From: VMCP01 sp965655465 | GTDB lineage: Bacteria; Bacteroidota; Bacteroidia; NS11-12g; UBA955 | NCBI GenBank assembly: GCA_965655465.1 | Contig: CBFHGY010000001.1 | Span: 28,845 to 92,844, forward strand | Length of the DNA: 64,000 nucleotides | Reading direction: 5' to 3' | In this document: in pieces, positions 8,842 to 17,425 of the stretch | Layout of the letters: the number at the start of each line of letters is the position of its first letter | Position numbering within the stretch: position 1 is the stretch's first letter | Program-made: the position numbers and the translations under genes | Notes under the pieces: model-generated | Told to the model about the DNA's origin: nothing | Databases searched by the model: none | What the model saw: the letters and a program-made list of their open reading frames with translations, nothing else

Positions 8842-9107
8842 ACAGAGAATAGAATCATTCCGAAATGCGGGTAAAATAAGAATTTTTCTGGGGGAAGTCT
8901 TTTTACAGCTGGGGTGCTTCGATGTAAATCCTTACAGGGAGTAAATAGACCTGGATATGCTGTAAAATTCCCTGTATTTTTCCTTACGAATCCTAATGAT
9001 AAATGTCAAATATTTGACGGTGTGTTTTCATGTAATAATTGCGACAATCGCTAAGAAAATAACGATATATAGGTAGGGGTGATCAAGGAAAATCAAGGTT
9101 TTTTAGG
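8842..9107. promoter_or_regulatory. Divergent ftcD/glmM control region with several inverted repeats
   Basis: This 266-bp stretch between two divergent promoters has no credible gene. It holds two crossed inverted repeats: 9-bp arms 8901-8909 with 8959-8967, and 8-bp arms 8933-8940 with 8969-8976. All four arms share a TACAG/CTGTA core. It also holds a perfect 14-bp palindrome, GTCAAATATTTGAC, at 9005-9018. These look like regulator binding sites or a folded RNA, but which gene they act on is unknown. Confidence 0.4.
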
Positions 9108-9115
9108 TATCTTTG
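9108..9115 (+). promoter_or_regulatory. -7 promoter box TAtcTTTG
   Basis: Exact TAnnTTTG match, 11 bases before the glmM ATG at 9127. It lies downstream of the alternative GTG at 9079, which argues against that earlier start. Confidence 0.6.
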
Positions 9116-9126
9116 CGCCCCGTTTT

Positions 9127-10506
9127 ATGACACTCATTACATCCATTTCAGGAATTCGCGGCACTATTGGTGGCGCCCCGTCGCAGAACCTTACCCCCGT
9201 AGATATCGTTAAATTTGCTTCCGCTTATGGCACTTGGATTCGTTCTAAGAGCCCAAACTCTCGCGTAGTCGTTGGAAGAGATGCTCGTATAAGCGGACCA
9301 ATGGTAAGCGCCTTGATTACCCAAACTTTGCTCGGATTGGGTATCGATGTTTGTGATTTAGGATTGGCGACCACACCTACCGTTGAGATGTCCGTATTAG
9401 CGGAAAAAGCAGATGGCGGTATTATCATTACCGCGTCTCATAATCCAAAACAATGGAATGCACTGAAACTCCTTAATAATGTGGGTGAGTTTATAAGTGC
9501 TGCAGAAGGGGAAGAAATTCTACATATTGCCGAGAACGCATCTTTCGAATTTGCAAGCGTAGACCAATTAGGAACGCTTACACAAAAAGATTATTTAGAT
9601 TATCACATACAAGAAATCTTAAACCATAAATTGGTGAATGCCGATTTAATCAAAAAGCATAAGTTCAAAATTGCCGTTGATCCCGTTAACAGTGTTGGAG
9701 CGATTGCTGTACCCCAATTGCTAAAAGCCTTGGGAGTAGAAGATATCGTGCTAATTAATGGAGAAGCACATGGTATGTTTGCGCATAACCCCGAACCTTT
9801 GGCTGAGCATTTAGGTGAAATTGCCAGTACCGTAAAATCAGAGAAATGCCATTTGGGAATCGTTGTAGATCCCGATGTAGATCGTTTGGCCTTTATTTGT
9901 GATGATGGTGAAATGTTCGGTGAAGAATATACCCTAGTAAGTATTGCAGATTATGTGCTAAGTAAAACTCCCGGTACTACCGTAAGTAATTTATCCAGCA
10001 CCCGCGCATTGAGAGATATAACCGAAAAGGCCGGTCAAACCTATGTCTCTAGCGCAGTTGGAGAAGTAAATGTGGTTGCCGCTATGAAAGCCAACAATGC
10101 CGTAATTGGCGGTGAAGGTAATGGAGGTATTATTGTTCCTGATTTACATTATGGTCGTGACGCACTTATTGGAATTGCCTTGTTTTTAACACATTTAGCG
10201 GAGAAAGATATGAAGATCAGTAAATTGCGATCTTTGTACCCAAGTTATCAAATGTCGAAAAACAAAGCTGAATTGAGTCCCGAAACCGATGTAGATGCCG
10301 TTTTAGAGCGTATCAAGGAAAAATATAGCAAGCAACCCGTAAACACCATAGATGGGGTGAAAATTGATTTTGATGGCGATTGGGTGCACCTGCGTAAAAG
10401 TAACACAGAGCCAATTATTCGGATTTATGCCGAAAGTACATCCTTAACAACGGCCGAAAATTTAACCAAAAAAATTCTTCAAGATATTGGAGATTTAATG
10501 CAATAA
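9127..10506 (+). CDS. glmM: Phosphoglucosamine mutase (phosphohexomutase family)
   Basis: A 459-residue alpha-D-phosphohexomutase, expected to turn glucosamine-6-phosphate into glucosamine-1-phosphate for UDP-GlcNAc, hence peptidoglycan and lipid A. The phosphoserine loop is TASHNP with S104. The metal loop reads DPDVDR rather than the common DGDGDR, a variant I know from Bacteroidota proteins annotated as GlmM; phosphomannomutase or phosphoglucomutase activity cannot be excluded. The C-terminal sugar-phosphate contact RKSNTEP is present. The frame is open to GTG 9079, but ATG 9127 fits both the conserved N-terminus (SISGIRGTIGG) and the -7 box. ychF follows after 3 bases. Confidence 0.9.
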   Translation: MTLITSISGIRGTIGGAPSQNLTPVDIVKFASAYGTWIRSKSPNSRVVVGRDARISGPMVSALITQTLLGLGIDVCDLGLATTPTVEMSVLAEKADGGIIITASHNPKQWNALKLLNNVGEFISAAEGEEILHIAENASFEFASVDQLGTLTQKDYLDYHIQEILNHKLVNADLIKKHKFKIAVDPVNSVGAIAVPQLLKALGVEDIVLINGEAHGMFAHNPEPLAEHLGEIASTVKSEKCHLGIVVDPDVDRLAFICDDGEMFGEEYTLVSIADYVLSKTPGTTVSNLSSTRALRDITEKAGQTYVSSAVGEVNVVAAMKANNAVIGGEGNGGIIVPDLHYGRDALIGIALFLTHLAEKDMKISKLRSLYPSYQMSKNKAELSPETDVDAVLERIKEKYSKQPVNTIDGVKIDFDGDWVHLRKSNTEPIIRIYAESTSLTTAENLTKKILQDIGDLMQ

Positions 10507-10509
10507 ACT

Positions 10510-11610
10510 ATGTCACTTCAATGCGGAATCGTGGGACTTCCCAACGTGGGAAAATCTACACTCTTTAATGCAGTTTCCAGTGCAAAAGCACAATCTGCCA
10601 ATTTCCCTTTTTGTACCATTGAGCCGAATATTGGTACCATTACCGTACCCGATGTACGGATGAATAAGTTGGCTGAATTGGTAAATCCACAAAATTTAGT
10701 CCCAACCACTATCGAAATCGTAGACATTGCGGGTTTGGTAAAAGGAGCCTCTAAAGGAGATGGATTGGGAAATCAATTTTTGGGAAATATCAGAAGTACA
10801 CATGCCATTTTGCACGTATTAAGATGTTTCGACGACGATAATATCATTCACGTAGATGGGAGTGTGGATCCTATCCGAGATAAAGAAATTATCGATACTG
10901 AATTGCAGTTGAAAGACCTAGAAACCATTGAAAACCGCTTGTCCAAAATCCAAAAACAAGCGCGAACTGGGGGCGATAAAGAAGCCATTAAAACCGTAGA
11001 AGTATGCGAAGCGTTCAAAGCCCACCTTTTCAAAGGTGAAAATGCACGTACCTTAGAAATGGATCCTGAAAAGCGCGCCTATATTCGTGATTTGAATTTG
11101 TTAACCGATAAGCCTGTTATGTATGTATGTAACGTAGATCCCGATAGTGCTCAAAAAGGGAATGCGTATGTGGAACGGGTTAAAGAAGCGATTAAAAATG
11201 AAAATGCCGAAATTTTAGTCATTTCTGCCGCTATTGAAGCCGAAATTGCCGAATTAGAAAGCTATGAAGATCGTAAAGTTTTCTTGGAAGAGTTGGGTTT
11301 GGAAAAAAGTGGAGTAGAAAATTTGATTCACGGCGCCTATAGCTTGTTAAACTATATCACCTACTTCACAGTTGGGGTAAAAGAAGTGCGCGCTTGGACG
11401 ATTACGAAAGGCACCAAAGCACCTCAGGCTGCTGGTGTTATTCATACCGATTTCGAAAAGGGATTTATACGCGCGGAAGTAATTGCCTATAACGATTTTG
11501 TAACCTTAGGCTCTGAATCTGCATGTCGCGACGTTGGAAAATTACGCGTAGAGGGCAAAGAGTATGTAGTTGCCGATGGCGATTGCATGCATTTCCGATT
11601 TAACGTGTAA
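10510..11610 (+). CDS. ychF: Redox-regulated ATPase YchF (Obg-like)
   Basis: A 366-residue P-loop protein of the Obg/YchF class that prefers ATP over GTP and associates with ribosomes. The P-loop is GLPNVGKST near residue 9, and the switch region DIAGLVKGASKGDGLGN is the family hallmark. The central helical insertion and the C-terminal TGS domain (ending ADGDCMHFRFNV) are complete. It starts 3 bases after the glmM stop, so the two form an operon ending at the hairpin at 11753-11812. Confidence 0.97.
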   Translation: MSLQCGIVGLPNVGKSTLFNAVSSAKAQSANFPFCTIEPNIGTITVPDVRMNKLAELVNPQNLVPTTIEIVDIAGLVKGASKGDGLGNQFLGNIRSTHAILHVLRCFDDDNIIHVDGSVDPIRDKEIIDTELQLKDLETIENRLSKIQKQARTGGDKEAIKTVEVCEAFKAHLFKGENARTLEMDPEKRAYIRDLNLLTDKPVMYVCNVDPDSAQKGNAYVERVKEAIKNENAEILVISAAIEAEIAELESYEDRKVFLEELGLEKSGVENLIHGAYSLLNYITYFTVGVKEVRAWTITKGTKAPQAAGVIHTDFEKGFIRAEVIAYNDFVTLGSESACRDVGKLRVEGKEYVVADGDCMHFRFNV

Positions 11611-11752
11611 ACACCCGAAGGAACCATAGAAAGCTTTTTTTATTGTTTGGAGGAAACTCCCGCCTATACAACAGCTATGAATCCAGGTATATAAAGTGGG
11701 TGTCTCGTGGTTATACCCTTCAACAATTTTATATTGTTCATTTAAAAATTTA

Positions 11753-11812
11753 ATATTCCCCAAAAAAGAGGCCGTTTGCAATTCAGCAAACGGCCTCTTT
11801 TTTGGGGAATAT
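11753..11812. terminator. Perfect 27-bp stem, bidirectional terminator
   Basis: The arms 11753-11779 and 11786-11812 are exact reverse complements with a 6-base loop. Within each arm an A6/T6 run flanks a GC-rich core (GAGGCCGTTTGC), so either strand gives a stem followed by a U-run. It lies between the convergent ychF and the coiled-coil envelope gene. Bases 11611-11752 hold nothing else I can recognise. Confidence 0.9.
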
Positions 11813-11828
11813 CGACCTTGGTTATTTC

Positions 11829-12920
11829 CTAGAATACAAAATTAAATGCACCCGTAAACATAACGCCACGTGTATTGCGGTTCTCGTTATTCAAAGGAAG
11901 GAAATAGGCCGCACGGGTATCAATCAATACGTGCTTGCTTTTGAAAAGTTCGACACCAATATTTAGAGAACTTACCAATGAAGCTTTTTGCAACACATCA
12001 TCATAGCGATTTGGAATAATTGCCCCTATGGTATATCCAGAATAAAGGTTCAAATATTTGCGCTTTCCGCGGCCAAAATGTCGGGTGTAAAAGTCTTGTC
12101 CAAACTGCACTACAAAGAAATCGTTTTTCATAGAAGTTAATGTAGTGTCCATTAACTGGGTTTCAGTAAGGGGATTTACGGGTTTCAACACCCCTAATTC
12201 AATATAACTCTTTCCGCGTGTAAATAGATATTTCAAATTCATACCCGCATAAGCCTCGTGCGTAAGTCCGGCTTTCGGATTTTCTACCTGTAGGTAGGAA
12301 TAAGATACTCCAGGCATGTTTACCCAAGTTACTTTTTGATTATTACCGTTAGGGGTAGAGAGTTCATCCTTTATATATAAGTTTACCAACATCAAATCAC
12401 GTACTTTCTCTAAGTCGCTTATTTGACGCTCATATTCTTTGATTTTTTGCTCGTAACGACGAATGTTATTTTCTAATTGCATATTTGAATTGGCAATTTT
12501 TTCACGGCTACGAAGGGTGTCTAAAAGATTTACCCTAAGAGAATACTGGGCATTCTCGATTTCACGTTGTTGGTTTTCAATCTGATTTTCGTACGATTTC
12601 TTTTTCTCATCTATGTTATTCTGATTCAAAGAAGATTCAATGATGTATCCAAATCCACGCATGATGCTGTCGATAAGGAAGGCATTTTTGGCTTCAGTAT
12701 GGAAAACATAATGGGTTTGATACAAATTCGACGTGGTTTCGAGCAACTTATAACCATTGTTTTGGATGAATTTTTCGAAAGCTAAAGCATGTTCGGTGTA
12801 TTTCGAAGTATACACAGTGAGAGACTTATTTGTGCCGTAGTTTCCCTTGTCGTAATATTGACCTTGGGTTTCAGAAGAAAAAATCGAAAATAAAATAATT
12901 GCTAAAATGTTGTATTTCAT
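11829..12920 (-). CDS. Exported coiled-coil protein with barrel-like C-terminus
   Basis: A 363-residue protein I do not recognise as a named family. Residues 1-20 are a signal peptide ending ETQGQ. Residues ~30-100 form a small globular region, ~105-190 are a long charged coiled coil rich in Q, N, E and R, and ~210-363 show alternating beta strands ending in V-F, as in outer-membrane barrels (SYIELGVLKP, YLNLYSGYTIGAII, MFTGAFNFVF). It is probably an outer-membrane protein with a periplasmic coiled coil. The frame is open well upstream, but ATG 12920 gives the signal peptide. It diverges from the ECF sigma gene with 91 bases between starts. Confidence 0.75.
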   Translation of the reverse strand: MKYNILAIILFSIFSSETQGQYYDKGNYGTNKSLTVYTSKYTEHALAFEKFIQNNGYKLLETTSNLYQTHYVFHTEAKNAFLIDSIMRGFGYIIESSLNQNNIDEKKKSYENQIENQQREIENAQYSLRVNLLDTLRSREKIANSNMQLENNIRRYEQKIKEYERQISDLEKVRDLMLVNLYIKDELSTPNGNNQKVTWVNMPGVSYSYLQVENPKAGLTHEAYAGMNLKYLFTRGKSYIELGVLKPVNPLTETQLMDTTLTSMKNDFFVVQFGQDFYTRHFGRGKRKYLNLYSGYTIGAIIPNRYDDVLQKASLVSSLNIGVELFKSKHVLIDTRAAYFLPLNNENRNTRGVMFTGAFNFVF

Positions 12921-13011
12921 TGTTTTGAGTTTTATTAGGAGTGAAGTCAACACAAATGTTCGCATTTTTTTGCAACCTTTCACTATTCCTGCGTCTTTTA
13001 ATTGAAGTTTC

Positions 13012-13554
13012 TTGCAGAACCATGAGTCAATCATAACCGGATGTACCCAAAACGATCGAAAATCGCAACAAGCCCTTTTCGAATTGTTTGCATCAAAAAT
13101 GTATGGCCATTGTCTGAGGTATTCTAAGAACACAGAAGATGCCCAAGACATACTGCAGGAAGGCTTCATAAAGGTCTTTGAAAAAATTCATTCGCTAAAA
13201 GATTACACCCTGCTGGAGTCCTGGATGACCCGCTTGTTTATCAATTTGGCTCTTTCGAATTGGCGTAAACAGAATCGCGATCCGCAGTTCGTTGATATCA
13301 ACGACACGGAGGCTCCCGATGATGTTCCTGCCGATGAAGAAAGCAACCTCCAAGAATATCGTCCTGAGCAAGTGCTCACCTGGATAAAGGAGTTGCCCGA
13401 TAATCAACGCATGGTACTAAACATGTATGCAATTGATGGAATGTCTCATCAAGAAATTGCCAACCTGTTGAACACTACCGTATCCAATACCAAGTCTATT
13501 TTGAGCCGAGCGCGTAAAGCTTTAAGAGATCGAATTAAATCACAGACCCAATAA
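13012..13554 (+). CDS. ECF RNA polymerase sigma factor
   Basis: A 180-residue sigma-70 factor of the extracytoplasmic-function type. Region 2 (FASKMYGHCLRYSKNTEDAQ, then DILQEGFIKVF) and region 4 with its helix-turn-helix (MSHQEIANLLNTTVSNTKSI) are complete, and regions 1 and 3 are absent as expected. The start is TTG 13012: an in-frame stop lies just upstream and the conserved N-terminus IITGCTQ begins seven residues later. The next gene follows after 21 bases and encodes a single-pass membrane protein, the usual position for a membrane partner. Its signal is unknown. Confidence 0.92.
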   Translation: MQNHESIITGCTQNDRKSQQALFELFASKMYGHCLRYSKNTEDAQDILQEGFIKVFEKIHSLKDYTLLESWMTRLFINLALSNWRKQNRDPQFVDINDTEAPDDVPADEESNLQEYRPEQVLTWIKELPDNQRMVLNMYAIDGMSHQEIANLLNTTVSNTKSILSRARKALRDRIKSQTQ

Positions 13555-13575
13555 AAGAAAAAAGACTCATTACTC

Positions 13576-14943
13576 TTGAAAAAGAGCCCATCACATATCG
13601 ACACGCAGCTGAAAGGAATGTTTGAAACATTCCAGCCTCCAGTACCCTTTCAATTTGAAGCGGTATCTGAGCGCTTGGATGCTCAAAAAAGCCGCCGTCG
13701 GGTAGTTTTATGGTCCTCAGTGGCCGCAGTTGTCTTCACCGCAGTATCAGGCCTGATGTTCCTCAAGCCTGATACCGCCCGGGTGAATAATTCAAGTTCT
13801 GCAACTCTTTTACGTACCTCCGAGTCTCAGGATTCTCATAATAATATACATTCCCATTCTTCCTCAGTTCAAACCCAATCTGAAAATGCAAAAACTGAAA
13901 GCAATCAATCAGAGGTTAATGCGAACCGTGTTAATACACCCTTAGGTACTCATTCAACCGGAAAAACCACCACTTCTCAAACGCCCTTGATGAATGTGAA
14001 CCCAGAGGGTACAATACTTAATAATTCAAATCCGATCCCTTCGAGTACTGCAGTAAGTGCCGAGAATGATATATACAATCAAAATGTCGAATCGCTCGCG
14101 CTAGCAACCGATTTAACGAATCATGTTGCTTTCGATTTCGTCGGAAGAACATTACAAAACATGCCGATTTCGTTCGGAGAATTTTTACAGTTGCCGGTTC
14201 GTATCCCTTCGCCTCAATCGCCAATACAGCCCTTGTCAAGCTGGGCCTTTGAGGTGGGTTACGATCAAAATCAAACGGCAATGTCGTACCAAATTTCCCC
14301 CGGACGTGAACAATACGTACATAAAAATTATCTAAATCGCATGCGCAACGGCGAATTTGCTCTGAATGCACCGCAATTGCAAGCATCTTTAAAATATTAC
14401 TTCAATTCTCATTGGTCGGTTTCTATGGGGCTTGGTTTTGCACAAACCCGGACCTTACAGCAATTCGACTTCAGAGACAGTGTGCCTTTTAGTGTGTCTC
14501 AGGGTTACGAAGCCGATGCTCTGGGGAATTTTCCAATTTTTGGATACCTCGGTTTGGGTCAACGAGTGCAATACGAAGGCACACAAACCCTACAAATGTT
14601 GAGTATCCCAATGGCTATTGCCTATCAATATCCCTTGAACCGTTTTTGGTCACTTTCTTCTGAAATAAGCACCCGATATAATCGAGTGATTGCTACACAA
14701 GGCAAAACCTTGAATTACCACGACCTGAGTCTCTTGGATGCCGGAAATGAAATTTACCGTGGAAGTATTTGGTCAGCTCGATTCAGTGCTGGCGCAGAAT
14801 ACCGTTTTTCGAGAAATCAATATTTGGGACTGAGGGTGAATACCCAAGGAGCGTTTACCCCATTGTACAAGGCAGATGCATCGGTTCAAAATCGAGGCTG
14901 GTCATTGGGAATGTCTGTTTTTTATACACTTAAACTGTTTTAA
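13576..14943 (+). CDS. Single-pass membrane protein with barrel-like C-terminus, putative sigma-factor partner
   Basis: A 455-residue protein with an unusual layout. Residues 1-42 form a short cytoplasmic-type segment (FETFQPPVPFQFEAV, then basic), 43-63 are one hydrophobic helix, ~65-200 are a Ser/Asn/Thr-rich low-complexity linker, and ~220-455 have the strand pattern of a Bacteroidota outer-membrane barrel (ASLKYYFNSHWSVSMGLGF, ending FYTLKLF). Because it is cotranscribed with the ECF sigma factor, the N-terminal part may act like an anti-sigma domain; no zinc-binding anti-sigma motif (HxxxCxxC) is visible. The start is TTG 13576. It could also be a mis-classified outer-membrane protein. 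Confidence 0.7.
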   Translation: MKKSPSHIDTQLKGMFETFQPPVPFQFEAVSERLDAQKSRRRVVLWSSVAAVVFTAVSGLMFLKPDTARVNNSSSATLLRTSESQDSHNNIHSHSSSVQTQSENAKTESNQSEVNANRVNTPLGTHSTGKTTTSQTPLMNVNPEGTILNNSNPIPSSTAVSAENDIYNQNVESLALATDLTNHVAFDFVGRTLQNMPISFGEFLQLPVRIPSPQSPIQPLSSWAFEVGYDQNQTAMSYQISPGREQYVHKNYLNRMRNGEFALNAPQLQASLKYYFNSHWSVSMGLGFAQTRTLQQFDFRDSVPFSVSQGYEADALGNFPIFGYLGLGQRVQYEGTQTLQMLSIPMAIAYQYPLNRFWSLSSEISTRYNRVIATQGKTLNYHDLSLLDAGNEIYRGSIWSARFSAGAEYRFSRNQYLGLRVNTQGAFTPLYKADASVQNRGWSLGMSVFYTLKLF

Positions 14944-14970
14944 GGTGACGTATTTATCAAACATATCGGC

Positions 14971-14978
14971 TAACTTTG
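14971..14978 (+). promoter_or_regulatory. -7 promoter box TAacTTTG
   Basis: Exact TAnnTTTG match ending 5 bases before the ATG at 14984. It rules out the longer reading frame that begins at 14876 inside the previous gene. Confidence 0.6.
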
Positions 14979-14983
14979 GTTTC

Positions 14984-17425
14984 ATGAAAAGGGTGTATGC
15001 ATTTATTGGAGTCATGCTAAGTTTGACGGCATTAAATGCGCAAGTTTTGCAACCTTTAGGTACGGGTTTGCCCGGAAGGGTAGTGGCCTCTTATGCCAGT
15101 AATGAAGCTTTTTATGCCCTATATGAAGCGGTAGAAACGCCAGCTCTAAACGATTATAATCTTGCCAAATGGGATGGAGTAACCTGGTCGGTTTTTCCAG
15201 GTCTGGAAACCCCTCAACCGATAATTCCAACAGAAGGAACTTATAATTTTCATTCCATAGCTGCATACAAAGGTGAAATCTTTGTAGGAGCTTATATAGC
15301 AAATGCCTCTAAGGATGCGGAAATTCCTGTAACCCATTTGTATAAATGGTCCAGCGCTCAACATCAATGGGTGCCTGAAACAGGCGTAGTAGATACCCGG
15401 AATAATGGAATTATTAGCATGACCGTTTTTGACGATCGTTTGATAATTGCAGGTAAATTCCAATCCACTGTTAATGGAAATTCTGTTCAAAATATTGCTG
15501 CCTATGACGGTACTGAGTGGACGTATCTAGGAACCAATAATTTAGATCAAGGTGCCAATGGAACAATCCGTTCTTTAATGGTTGTAAAAGATCGCTTGTA
15601 TATTGCTGGAGATTTTGACCGCTTTGCGGGTGATTTAACCGGGAACATTGCCTATTACACCGCCTCTAATGGGGGATGGGGGGGAATCGGAAGTCCTTTC
15701 GCGGGTGAAATATTAGAATTGGCCTCTTTTGGAGATCAATTGGCCGCATTGGGCAAAAACAGTCAAGGAGTAAACGAGGTGAGAACCTTTAACGTAAATT
15801 GGTCTAGTCCCATAAGTTTTGATTCTTTCAGTGTTGCTAAAGCTGTGAGTATAGCGGGTTTATCCGATTATTTATTAATTGGAGGCGATTTCGTTAAAAA
15901 CGGTTCTGGTTCTTCGTTATTAAGAGTTCAAAATAATACCATAAGTTTTACGGGAAACCGATTAACTGGCAATTTTAAATTAGGACAAAGAGGTAGTGGT
16001 GCATTTGTTTGGGGTGATTTCTTAGAGCAAAATACCGATATTCGATATTTCTCAAGCTTGGAATTTGCTACCGGTAATTTGAACGGTGATTTGTTTTACG
16101 ATTTAAACAATAATTGTACAAAAGACGATGGTGAAATTGGAATTCCTCAAGCTATTGTAAGGCTTATCAACAAGCAAAGCGGCAATTCGTATTTTGCGGT
16201 TACCGATAAAACGGGTCATTTCTCTAGTGGTTTGCCTGAAGGAGAGTATCAGATAGAGTTTGTTTCTAAACGTCACATGAGTACTATGTGCAAATCTAAT
16301 TATGCCACTCAAATTAGAAATGGGCGCTATTCCCAAGTTAGCTTAGGTGAATATATGGATCCTGCCACTGCCGATGTTGAAGTGCAGTTGAGACCCATAT
16401 ACCCTGATGATTTGAAAGCGGGAGATACGGTTTATGCTGTTTTGTTTGTGCAAAATCATGGTGCGAATACAGTTAAAAATGGCACAATTCACCTTACACA
16501 TGATCTGCCTTTGTCTGATTTCTATAGTGAGCCTGCTGCGGATGATTATAACGGAATTTCTGCTATATATACGCTTGCAGAACTCAATCCCTTTGAAAGT
16601 CGTTCCATTTTGGTGCGGTTAAGAATGCCCTTCTCTGCTACAGATTCTGATTTATATAAATTGGAAGTAAAAACCGGTTCCTTGCTAACTTTAGGCGATG
16701 CCACACCTACCGACAATACCCAAACCAGGGAGTTGTCTATAGGAAAAAGAAGTAATGGCGGAGCGGCAGTCGTAAAAAATAGCGACTTAGGGATTCAAAT
16801 TCCGCAAAATGTGCGTCGTTGGACCTATACCGTAGATTTTAAGAATACCAGCAGTCAAACGGTTAACAAAGCCGTTCTGATTGACACCCTAGATAATTCA
16901 TTGCCCATGCAGCGTGTTGTTTTGAATTCCTTTTATCCTACAAAAGCTCAATACAGTGTGCAACAAGGGCGGATTTTGGTTGTGAGTTTCGATCCGGCAA
17001 ATCTTAAAACTCTCGAAGCAAATGCTGCCGCAGCGGGTGGCTGGGTTCAATACAGTATCGATTTATACCAAGATTTACCTATTAATGCGCAAATCGATAA
17101 TACGGCATTCATGAATTTTGATTCCCGTTGGAGTGCCAAATCAGATAATTGTAAGGTTACGGTAATTCAAGGTAATTCTCAAATCGATCGCATCCAAAAG
17201 CAAGGATTGCATATTTATCCCAACCCTTCGGATGCAGAATTTACGGTGAATTGGCTTCCCGAAGAAATAGGAAGTGTATGGGTGGTGTTGAATACCTTAG
17301 GTCAATCCATGAAATCTGGAATTATTAAGTCTAAAACGGAATTGCTAGATTTAAGAAACCTACCAGAAGGGGTATATATGCTTCAAACCCAAGGAACGAC
17401 AACGAGCCTTTTAATTAATCGCTAA
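14984..17425 (+). CDS. T9SS type A secreted protein with propeller-like and SdrD-like domains
   Basis: An 813-residue cell-surface or secreted protein. It has a signal peptide ending ALNAQ, a ~20-360 region of repeats of the type AYDGTEWTYLG and ASFGDQLAALG that suggests a beta-propeller, an SdrD/Cna-B-like domain at ~365-425 (GDLFYDLNNNCTKDDGE), and a DUF11-like beta-sandwich around 460-720 (GDTVYAVLFVQNHGANTV). The type A T9SS sorting domain occupies ~741-813, beginning IYPNPSDAEF and ending with LPEGVYMLQTQG. The sorting domain implies Sec export, then T9SS passage and anchoring or release. Its 3' end overlaps the convergent meaB by 11 bases. The ligand is unknown. Confidence 0.85.
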   Translation: MKRVYAFIGVMLSLTALNAQVLQPLGTGLPGRVVASYASNEAFYALYEAVETPALNDYNLAKWDGVTWSVFPGLETPQPIIPTEGTYNFHSIAAYKGEIFVGAYIANASKDAEIPVTHLYKWSSAQHQWVPETGVVDTRNNGIISMTVFDDRLIIAGKFQSTVNGNSVQNIAAYDGTEWTYLGTNNLDQGANGTIRSLMVVKDRLYIAGDFDRFAGDLTGNIAYYTASNGGWGGIGSPFAGEILELASFGDQLAALGKNSQGVNEVRTFNVNWSSPISFDSFSVAKAVSIAGLSDYLLIGGDFVKNGSGSSLLRVQNNTISFTGNRLTGNFKLGQRGSGAFVWGDFLEQNTDIRYFSSLEFATGNLNGDLFYDLNNNCTKDDGEIGIPQAIVRLINKQSGNSYFAVTDKTGHFSSGLPEGEYQIEFVSKRHMSTMCKSNYATQIRNGRYSQVSLGEYMDPATADVEVQLRPIYPDDLKAGDTVYAVLFVQNHGANTVKNGTIHLTHDLPLSDFYSEPAADDYNGISAIYTLAELNPFESRSILVRLRMPFSATDSDLYKLEVKTGSLLTLGDATPTDNTQTRELSIGKRSNGGAAVVKNSDLGIQIPQNVRRWTYTVDFKNTSSQTVNKAVLIDTLDNSLPMQRVVLNSFYPTKAQYSVQQGRILVVSFDPANLKTLEANAAAAGGWVQYSIDLYQDLPINAQIDNTAFMNFDSRWSAKSDNCKVTVIQGNSQIDRIQKQGLHIYPNPSDAEFTVNWLPEEIGSVWVVLNTLGQSMKSGIIKSKTELLDLRNLPEGVYMLQTQGTTTSLLINR

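Noticed and set aside
8830..9126. Possible tRNA or riboswitch in the ftcD-glmM spacer
   Set aside because: No cloverleaf, T-loop or known riboswitch core was found; only the inverted repeats were kept.
11542..11781. 79-codon minus-strand frame between ychF and the hairpin
   Set aside because: It overlaps the ychF 3' end and the terminator palindrome; the composition does not look like protein.
14876..14983. N-terminal extension of the 813-residue T9SS protein
   Set aside because: It would overlap the previous gene and hide the signal peptide; the -7 box lies after it.
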